From: Ecdyonurus torrentis
Lineage: Eukaryota > Arthropoda > Insecta > Ephemeroptera > Heptageniidae
Assembly (NCBI GenBank): GCA_949318235.1
Contig: OX439128.1
Span: 42,871,136 to 42,935,135 of the forward strand
DNA length: 64,000 bases
Direction: 5' to 3'
Under the pieces are notes generated by a model. It had not been told where the DNA came from and made no database searches. It worked only from the letters and a program-made list of their open reading frames with translations. The position numbers and the translations under genes are program-made. Positions 37,901 to 64,000 of the stretch are shown here, one piece after another. Each line of letters begins with the position of its first letter. Position 1 is the stretch's first letter.

Positions 37901-38198
37901 GTGTTATAAGGTGTGTTCAACATCTTTTTTTTTATATAAAAGAGATGACGTTACAAAAATACGGTAAAGAGTAAGGAAAAAAAATCAGTAATGTAATAAG
38001 GATTGATTAATTATTTTACCACGTTGAATGTTCTCCATTGGTTGTGTAAGGTAGACGTTCCGGTGCCGAGATAAAATTATAAGACGTAACTACTGTAATA
38101 ATTATATTGATTACTTTAACACGTGCATTAATATTATTTATATAAAATGGGTCAAATAATGTTAAATTAATAATGTAAAAGTCTTGGCAAAGAATATG

Positions 38199-38233
<35 letters not shown>

Positions 38234-38433
38234 GGTCAGGATAGTAATGAAGTGAAGAATTTAGAAACCGTTCAATTATTAATTATAAATCAACTAATTG
38301 GCATGTGTTTTTAATAGTTTCATATGTAAAACAAACTAATTATCCAACAATTTAACCATTTAAAAATTGCACCTTTGTGTATAGAAAGGTCAAATTACAG
38401 TTTTATTAAAGAATGCATTTTTTTTACTCTTCA

Positions 38434-38530
<97 letters not shown>

Positions 38531-39397
38531 CACGTCAATTTACCTGTCACATATAAGATAATATAACAATTCCCTATAAATCAAACTAGATAAAATTTTC
38601 TCTTTCTATTATTGTGCTCTGTTCTATTGATATATTTTTTATGCAAGACAAAGCTTTTGTAAATATATAAAAAGAAATTATGTCAAGTGATTCGTGATTT
38701 GATTTGCATTAGACGCATGCAGGAAGGTGATTAGATATGCAAGCGCGCGGGATGGGAAACTGTACAAATATGTGTGTGTGTGTGTGTTTGTTTGTTTGTG
38801 CCAATTGTTTAAGTACAGTAAAGTCTCACATCAAGCCACTCCTTATTATGTTTTTCATTATGACCTCATGTCATTTTTGCTTTGTTTTGTCGTATAAGAT
38901 TATTTCCTACTTTGTAATAATTACATAATTGCAATGTAGGTTATTTATTTAAAACAAAGAAATTGTTCTCATATTTTACAAAATTGGATACTAATGATTT
39001 TAATGTAAGATAATTTACAGAACAAAAAAAAAAACTAATTTGTTTAAATAAAAAAAGGTGATTTTTTTTTTATTGTAATTTTACTCTCTGTAAACTTTTT
39101 CCTGTTATTTAAGGCGTAGAGAATGCAACCTGTTATACAAATATGCACAAAAAGTTGCATAAATTTTAGGCGCTTCATGAATAAATTTATATAATTATAA
39201 TTATTGGCTTTTTTTTTCCAGGTCATTTTTAATATTAAACCAAATTAAATAAAAAGAAAATAACCACACGCAAGTTTACATTGATGAAGTTGTTAGTTAG
39301 TGAACCAGGACACAGAAGTAGGGAGGAAATTGTGCGTCATTTGAACGTGCTACCAGCATTGATGTGATACTTAATTTTTGTTTTATTTTTGTTGCAG
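34908..39397 (+). other. Inferred first intron of the lectin gene
   Basis: AT-rich, with (TA)n at 38203-38230 and 38438-38528. GC-richer islands at 36270-36365, 37400-37680 and 37800-37865 are not explained. The first has a Cys-rich frame (TCGAQLFRCPHG..., ...GLPKCESK) with a possible acceptor at 36309 and donor GTAAAT at 36365, but it does not fit the lectin. Confidence 0.45.
38438..38528. repeat. (TA)n microsatellite
   Basis: About 90 bp of alternating TA. Confidence 0.96.
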
Positions 39398-39414
39398 TTT
39401 GAAGACGTGACAAA

Positions 39415-40150
39415 ATGTTGCGCGAGTTTGCTCTGCTGCTGATGTTAGTAGCCATCAGCATGGCTCAGAGAAGATTAGCTCTTCCAGACCCAAAATCATG
39501 CGCCAGTCGTAAGTAACTTTCATTTCGAAAATAAACATAACTTATATTATCCTTTAACTTTCATTGTACCAAATTATAATTTTAAGAGGTTATACGTTTA
39601 GAGAAAATACATTATATATTTTTTTATTTGTTTTTAATGAGTAATTAAATAAAATTAAATGAAAAGTTACTTGCAGAATAACGATTTCACTAGAGTAATG
39701 ATTTTGTAAACCTTGTTAACAATTAGTATATTTTATTATTATACACTTTAGAGAGGAGGATATACGTTCTATGTTTGTTTTTGTTTTCTTGAACATTTTC
39801 TTATTTTTAAGGACGTATAAATTAATAAATATGGTTTATTTTAGGCGTACGTCATACGACATTCCGTGACTCTCGCGGAGTATCCCACACCTACTTCTTC
39901 AGTTGGGAACATGGACCAACCCGCAGTCTCGAGGTTGACTGGCTGGACGCACGTAACATCTGCCGTCGTCATTGTATGGACGCTGTCAGCTTGGAAACTC
40001 CCCAGGAGAACGAGTTCATCAAGCAGCGTATTGCACGTGGTGGAATCAAGTGAGTATTTGTCGACTAATTAGTCCTTGAAGAATCTTGGGAATTCATTTC
40101 TTTCTGTTTACAGTATTATATCAAATAAAAATATATTATGTACTGTACTT

Positions 40151-40204
<54 letters not shown>

Positions 40205-41359
40205 ACTCTCTTTTTTTCTGTAATCACCACGTAGTATAACTGCATAAAAACTTCATACTTACGTTCTAAATCTAATTTTCATCAAGTTCCAAATGTTATA
40301 TAGCTAGTTACCATATATGAGTATTTTAAATTTAGTCCATGCCCATTCAAAAATTTCTTTTTATAGCTTCTCCATTTTGAATGCTCTTGACAGCATGAAA
40401 TTTAAATAAAAAAAAATATGTATTTGTTTCAATAAATGCCTTCAAGATAATATATAGACGTCATTTAATATATAGTTAATTATGTTATATTTTAATCTGA
40501 AATATAGTAATGTAGTAGTATTGATTATTGAGATTATGAGAGGTTATTTTAACGCGATAGCCTAAATAAATCCTTGATATAAGACGTCATAGCAAATTAT
40601 AACTTATTATTATTATTTTCAGGTACATCTGGACCTCTGGTCGCAAGTGTAACTTCAACGGCTGTGACCGCGCTGACCTTCTGCCCACTAACGTCAATGG
40701 ATGGTTTTGGTCTGGATCTGGCGCTAAGATTGGAGCCACCAACCAACGTAACTCTGGAGATTGGTCTCACACCGGAGGATTTAACCAGGCCCAACCCGAT
40801 AACAGAGAATCAGCTCAGGTATATAAACTTTCAGTCATATAATTATAAATAACCTCCAACATAAAAACTCTAGATTATAAAATATTAATAAAATGATTTT
40901 AAACTTTATAAGATTTTGAACTAACTTAAAAATAATAATTATAATAATTTCTTCATACAGTACAATTTTAAACTGAAAATTCAGTGTTAAGAATAAATTA
41001 ATTATCTCATTTTTTATATATGATAATTATTGATAATATATAATAAAAATTAATGTTATTTAGGGAAATATTCATAAATATATCAAATGAATCACAAATT
41101 GAAATATTTATTGACAACATACAAAAGTATCTTTCACACAATGTTCTTGATCACAATTTATACAAGCTGTCTATAATTTGTAAATTTTGGCATATTTCAG
41201 GGCAACGATGAGTCATGCCTGTCCATTCTGAACAACTTCTACAATGATGGACTTAAGTGGCACGATGTTGCTTGCCATCATCTTAAGCCTTTCGTGTGTG
41301 AGGATTCTGACGAACTCCTGAACTTTGTCTCCTCCCGCAACCCTGGCATCCGTCTTTAA
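39415..41359 (+). CDS. slf-like: Secreted C-type lectin-like protein, schlaff/Clect27 type
   Basis: Four coding exons, 39398-39508 (ATG at 39415, context ACAAAATG), 39845-40049, 40623-40818 and 41201-41359 (TAA), all AG/GT with matching phases, give 217 residues. Residues 1-17 are a signal peptide, with likely cleavage after SMA. A short linker (RRLALPDPKSC) leads to a C-type lectin-like domain from about 45 to 199 with cysteines at 71, 75, 109, 114, 171, 190 and 198. QPD at 157-159 and WHD at 185-187 stand where the calcium/sugar-binding QPD and WND motifs lie, so galactose-type binding is possible but not certain. The close, ungapped look (WEHGPT, WLDARNICRRHCMD, WFWSGSGAKIG, ending NPGIRL) matches the strongly conserved arthropod lectin called schlaff or Clect27 in flies, linked to cuticle and epidermal barrier. 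The symbol is from memory and unchecked. Confidence 0.9.
40150..40201. repeat. (CT)n microsatellite in a lectin intron
   Basis: About 50 bp of CT between coding exons 2 and 3. Confidence 0.95.
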
Positions 41360-41417
41360 ACCTTCATCTCCCCGTGTACCTTAGTCCCTACCATCTATTT
41401 ATTATTGATAATTTTAG

Positions 41418-41423
41418 AATAAA
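41418..41423 (+). promoter_or_regulatory. Polyadenylation signal of the lectin gene
   Basis: AATAAA 59 bp after the stop codon, followed within 10 bp by a T-rich stretch. This gives a very short 3' UTR. Confidence 0.75.
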
Positions 41424-41439
41424 ATCCTTTTTTTTTTTT

Positions 41440-42882
41440 TTTTCGAATACCTTGCTTGATTTTACATGTACAATAAAAAAATTTTGGAGTTCAAATTTTA
41501 AATAAATTACAACTTATTTGCTCTCTTAACATTAAATTTAATATTTACAAATATTTTAGTACAATTTTTACGTAAAATCACGCAAGATCTCGTTATAAAT
41601 CTATAAACAAGGTTCAAGGAAAAAGAAATAAGGCTTTACTTATACAAAAAAAACAGATGCTCAAAGAAATTTTATTGTTTCAAATTTAAATTTTAAAGCC
41701 TATTACAAATTTTTGTTTAAATAATAATTTTTGTAATTAGTACATTATTTTGTTTATGTATTTAAAAAAAAAAGGATTTAATACAAAAAGGTTTTTATAA
41801 ATAATGTAACTTAAAATAAATAAAAAATAATAAAAAGTTTTTTAAAAAATAAAAAAACTGCATACCAAATTGTTTATTTATTTAATAAAATTAGAAGTGT
41901 TGCTTAAAGTTATATGTATGGTAAATAGAAAAAAAAAAGATTAAAATAGATAATTGAATGTCTATACAAAAAAAAATGCAATACAATTACATGAAGTGAG
42001 AGAGAGAAAGAGAAAAAAAAAGCAAAAGGAATAGTATATTTTCTTGGCAGTGTTATGGCACATATTATACATTTTTTTTTTTTTTTTTTTTTTTTTTTTA
42101 GCATTAATATTTTTATAATTATACTTCACTACAACTACACAACAGGACGAAAGAAATAAAATTAATCTTTTGACATCCCTCCATATTTGTAATTTCAATT
42201 TCCGTTTGACGGAAAGTTAATTTTATTTTTATACATACAGATCGTACTAAAAGGTAAAAGTAAAGAATCAATAATGATTTTGTATTTACTAACACATATT
42301 TAAGAGAAAGTTCTTTGACGGTTTAGAGTCAATATTTTTCCATAGCAAACAGTGGCAATTTTTCTATGTAGATAGTTAAAAAAATATTTAATTCACTCAA
42401 TGATTAAATATATGAAAAGCATCGTAACGATCAAATTACAGAACTCTAGATATGTTAACAAAATATATTTCAAATCATTTGAAATTAAAATAAATTATAT
42501 GGTCATTTATGATGTATAAATGGAAAAAATTATTCATGCTGATTTGAAAAATCTTAACAACTTATGCACTTTCTAAAAGTAAAAATATAAAACTTTAAAG
42601 TTATCACATAAAAAAAAAGTTGAATAAAATTAGGAGATGATGTCAAAAAGATTATAAAATGGAGATAATAATTTTACATAGAAATAAACTTGTTTAAATT
42701 AGAAAAATAATAATAACACAATATTTAGGAAATCCACAGCAATAATCTTTGATCCAAGCTGTTATCTCACTGAGTGTCTATGGCAGCTGCTGCTTTGTTT
42801 ATATATTATATATTGCTCACACTTAATTAGTTAAAGCGCAAGAGATTTTGAATGTGCTGTACAATTATTATTGTCACACTAT
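41440..42882. other. Convergent intergenic gap and collagen 3' UTR
   Basis: AT-rich sequence between the tail-to-tail lectin and collagen genes. The collagen 3' UTR runs leftwards from 42882. TTTATT at 42222-42227 (AATAAA on the minus strand) is a plausible end but not proven. Confidence 0.5.
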
Positions 42883-60853
<17,971 letters not shown>

Positions 60854-61377
60854 CTAAAAATGAATACAATTAAAGGTTTATAAAGCTTGCGTATTTTTTA
60901 TATTTTCATCAACTTGACTATCAAAATTGTATAAAACTCACATTTCTAAAAATATGGAGTAAAATGTGAATTGTTTTGTAATAACTGTATTAAGCTAATT
61001 TTGATAAAAAATATATATATACCTGCTGTACAAGAAAATATTGCAAACTAATTTTTAACTTGCTACTATTATATTTTTCTTCTATTTCATAAAAAAAAAA
61101 TTCGTGACCATTTATCTTGACGATTTAGATTTACCATGAAATTCTCTATTATTATTATATTATTTTGGAAATACTTTTCAATAAATTCCAGAACACAATA
61201 TATTTGGAAGTAATAAAATATCGCAAAATTCATACAAAGCAATATATATAATAATATACACCTAATTCTAGACAATTCAGTTTTTCAATTTATTTATAAT
61301 AAATTTTAGTATCAAAATTTAATTCATGCTTAATACTTGATGCAAAATACGTTTTGAGAAGTAAACAGTATTTTTAA

Positions 61378-61682
61378 AGGCGTAGAATACCTTGAACAAA
61401 AGACATGTCTAATATCCTAACTATCCTAATATCAATGTTAATTTGGCCGGAGTCATTGATTTCTAATTTATTTTCCATTTACAAAATGGCAGCTGCGGGT
61501 TCATGACTTCACAGCTCACCTGTTTCCTTTTATTGGACTAGTGAGCTGTGACGTTATAAACCCGCAGCTGCCATTTTTTGAATTAAAAATAAATTAGAAA
61601 TCAATGAATCCGGCCAAATCAAAGTTGATAGTTAGGTATGTTAGGATATTAGACATGATTTTTGTTGAAGGTATTCAAGCCT
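61378..61682. mobile_element. Foldback palindromic element 2
   Basis: About 305 bp. The arms pair from AGGCGTAGAATACCTT / AAGGTATTCAAGCCT through ATGTCTAATATCC, TTTGGCCGG, ATTTCTAATTTATTT and GGCAGCTGCGGGTT to ACAGCTCAC / GTGAGCTGT around a loop of about 20 bp (61520-61540). Mismatches and small indels show it is older than element 1. It lies in the 5'-most visible collagen intron. Confidence 0.8.
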
Positions 61683-62570
61683 AATTTTGTGTCTTTGAGT
61701 AAAGTAATTAAAACAGAAACATGTCATTGGGTCATTGAATGCATTTTTAGTTTAGGATATAATTAATATACGCTTTATTTAGTTATATTAATTTTTTCTT
61801 ATTATTTTTCTTGTATATTAACTGGTGAGGACTGATTCCAAGAATTTCCAAACATGAATTACTATACGTATATTATACTTCATTGTAGCACTTGTCTATT
61901 TTGATCAATGAAACGATCCCTCTGTATTTAAAAAGTAATGGCTACCCAGAAAGTGATTTATGTATCTAAATAAAACAAAAATTAAGCTATAACAGGCTAC
62001 AACTTTGTATTTATAAGATTTTTTTGTTCTTGTTTGATTTTTTGATGAGTGAGTCGATTGAACTAACACAGATGTGTTCAGTTCACATATAAAAACAAAT
62101 GACTATACTTCATCAGAGATAGAAAAAAAAATACATATATAATGGTGAGTTCATCTTTAACGCATGGAGATTGTGCAGCTTGAACTGTGATGGGGGCAAA
62201 ATATTATATCATATCTCTACAAAGAAATGAATGCACTTTTTGCTGCTTCCTTATTGCTTGTGCGTATATGTATGGGGTCATGAACTTATATATAATATTC
62301 TTTGTTGTAAGATTTTTTGTTATTAAAGTTATTACAAAGAGGAAAAAATAATATAGAAATAATGACGAGATTCATTTGTCATGAAAAAGTGATTCATGAA
62401 TTCAAATTATTGAAGGGAAAAAATAAAAAAATAAAAAATAAAAAAAATTAATAAAGAATAAATAAAACTAGCATACGCGACATGTTGATGTATGCCACGT
62501 GTGACAAAAATTTATTTACATAAAAGGCTTATATAATATATAAAACTTGTATAAAATTCTATTTAGAAAA

Positions 62571-62918
62571 CTTAAAGAGAAAGTTCAGGGGTTACAACAT
62601 GGGTTCTTCAATGTTAGATAATGAGAAGAACTGTTTATTGACTCACATATGATGACCCAAAGCCCTTCCGTAGCCCCGTGGTAGCCCCTCAAACTTGCGC
62701 TAATCCTGCGAGATATGCAACCCGCTACAACAATTTTTATAGTAAAGCCGTAACTATGCGACGTAAAAGATACGAGAAGGGTTGCATATCTCGTAGGATG
62801 AGCACGAGTTTGCGGGGCTACGGAAGGACTTTGGGCATCATATGTGAGTTTATGAACAGTTCTTCTCATTATCTAACATTGAAAAAGCCATGTTGTAACT
62901 CCTGAACTTTTTCTTTAA
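62571..62918. mobile_element. Foldback palindromic element 3
   Basis: About 348 bp. Arms share CTTAAAGA, AAGTTCAGG, GTTACAACATGG, CAATGTTAGATAATGAGAAG, ACTCACATATGATG, CCTTCCGTAGCCCCG and GAGATATGCAACCC, with a central region of about 75 bp. Overlapping short frames on both strands come from the arms and are not genes. It is GC-richer than its surroundings and unrelated in sequence to the other two foldbacks. Confidence 0.8.
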
Positions 62919-63340
62919 GATAATCCAAAAAAGCAGCTATTACTAACAATGTTATCAGAGTTATTGAAAAGCTATGATACAATTTTGATAGACTATGGGA
63001 GATTTCAAAAATACTTTTTTATATATAGGGGTCTAAAACTGTAAAAACAAACAAATTTTAATATAACTCAAATACTTTCTGAAATTCTAAATATTTTAGA
63101 AAACAAAGATCATACTGGCGTTTTATATATCTACAAAAACTTACACACTAAAAAAAAAAAAAAAAAAAATCTCATTACTTAAAAGCTGTGAAGTATGTTT
63201 ACTCAACTTGCCGTTGCCTATGTAGTTTGCTTGCTTAGGAATACACACATAAAATGTAAGAAAAAATGACGTCATATTGTACGCGTTTATTACCATAGTT
63301 TATTATCATTATATATTGTATGTGTGACATCATACTTTTC

Positions 63341-63395
<55 letters not shown>

Positions 63396-63855
63396 GCATT
63401 TTCATAGTGAAAGGTCAGAGTGAAAAACTCCTTACATGGACAACGTCTGTATAACACTTGCAGGCAAATTATCATATATAAATCTTTTTCATCTTGAATA
63501 TAATAAAAACTTGATCGACTAGATTCTAAGAATATGTTCTATATATATTAAAGATACATTTTAATTACTATTAATTAAGGATATAAAAGATTAACGAGTG
63601 AAATTTAATATACAAACGAGCTTACTGTTTCTTTTTACATTTTTTTTTTAAGTTTTGCTTAAATTTAATTAAATTTTAAGTGTTCTAAAGAGGAAAAATG
63701 ATATATATCACTTATTTAAGTTTTTCTGAATTCTTCTTCTTCTTCTTCTTCTTTTTTTTTTTTTTTTTTTTTTTGCCGACTTTATTCTATTTATATCGTT
63801 GATTGTTTTGCATGATAAATATAATTCAGTTATAAAAAGTTTCGTGAATTTCATA

Positions 63856-63948
<93 letters not shown>

Positions 63949-64000
63949 GCTGCAAAAATTAAAATTATACAAATTTGAATACATTTTGTGTATAACTCGT
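62919..64000 (-). other. Right end of the window: upstream collagen intron
   Basis: AT-rich with (TA)n arrays at 63346-63390 and 63858-63944 and a (TTC)n/poly(T) run at 63732-63774. No 7S or signal-peptide exon was recognised, so the 5' end of the collagen gene is outside. Confidence 0.55.

Noticed and set aside
62585..62905. Similar frames on both strands
   Set aside because: Both are produced by the arms of foldback element 3.

Overview
The window is AT-rich, intron-rich arthropod-type nuclear DNA, full of long microsatellites, poly(A)/poly(T) runs and small non-autonomous transposons. The type IV collagen and the cuticle-type C-type lectin both look arthropod. The SSR density, the Penelope-type element and the finely divided collagen gene lean towards a crustacean, but I cannot name the species. 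Three genes are recognisable, and most of their exons are too short to show up as long ORFs, so I rebuilt them from reading frame, GT/AG borders and phase.

Region 1-2.5 kb: a Penelope-like retroelement end with a GIY-YIG endonuclease domain sits in a large inverted repeat (1-912). Next to it are the first three coding exons (1863-2515, minus strand) of a class II CPD photolyase. Its FAD-binding half is not in the window: the gene runs off the left edge or is broken there.

Region 2.6-34 kb: a gene-poor tract. It holds hAT-like, Tc1-like and unclassified MITEs, a 349-bp foldback palindrome, a 246-bp (CA)n array, a 300-bp (CTTTG)n array, a possible solo LTR, one copy of an inverted dispersed repeat pair, and a few GC-rich exon-like islands. 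One of these, 26923-27095, has clean splice borders and an open frame but no assignment.

Region 34.2-41.4 kb (plus strand): a complete small gene for a 217-aa secreted C-type lectin-like protein of the schlaff/Clect27 type. It has four coding exons and an inferred TATA-driven non-coding first exon about 5.1 kb upstream.

Region 42.2-64 kb (minus strand): an alpha-1-like type IV collagen gene, tail-to-tail with the lectin gene. I place 33 exons (5,067 coding bases, 1,688 codons plus stop, all phases consistent), from the N-terminal part of the triple helix at 60853 to the NC1 stop at 42883. The signal peptide and 7S exons lie beyond the right edge. Its introns carry a tRNA-derived SINE, MITEs, two 300-350 bp foldback palindromes and a 640-bp (GGAAA)n polypurine tract.

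No operons, CRISPR, rRNA or intact tRNA genes were seen. The three genes are functionally separate: DNA repair, cuticle/epithelial matrix and basement membrane. I found no convincing new multi-gene system. The most interesting items are the inverted Penelope arrangement beside the photolyase, the foldback elements, a four-copy MITE family, and the unassigned exon.
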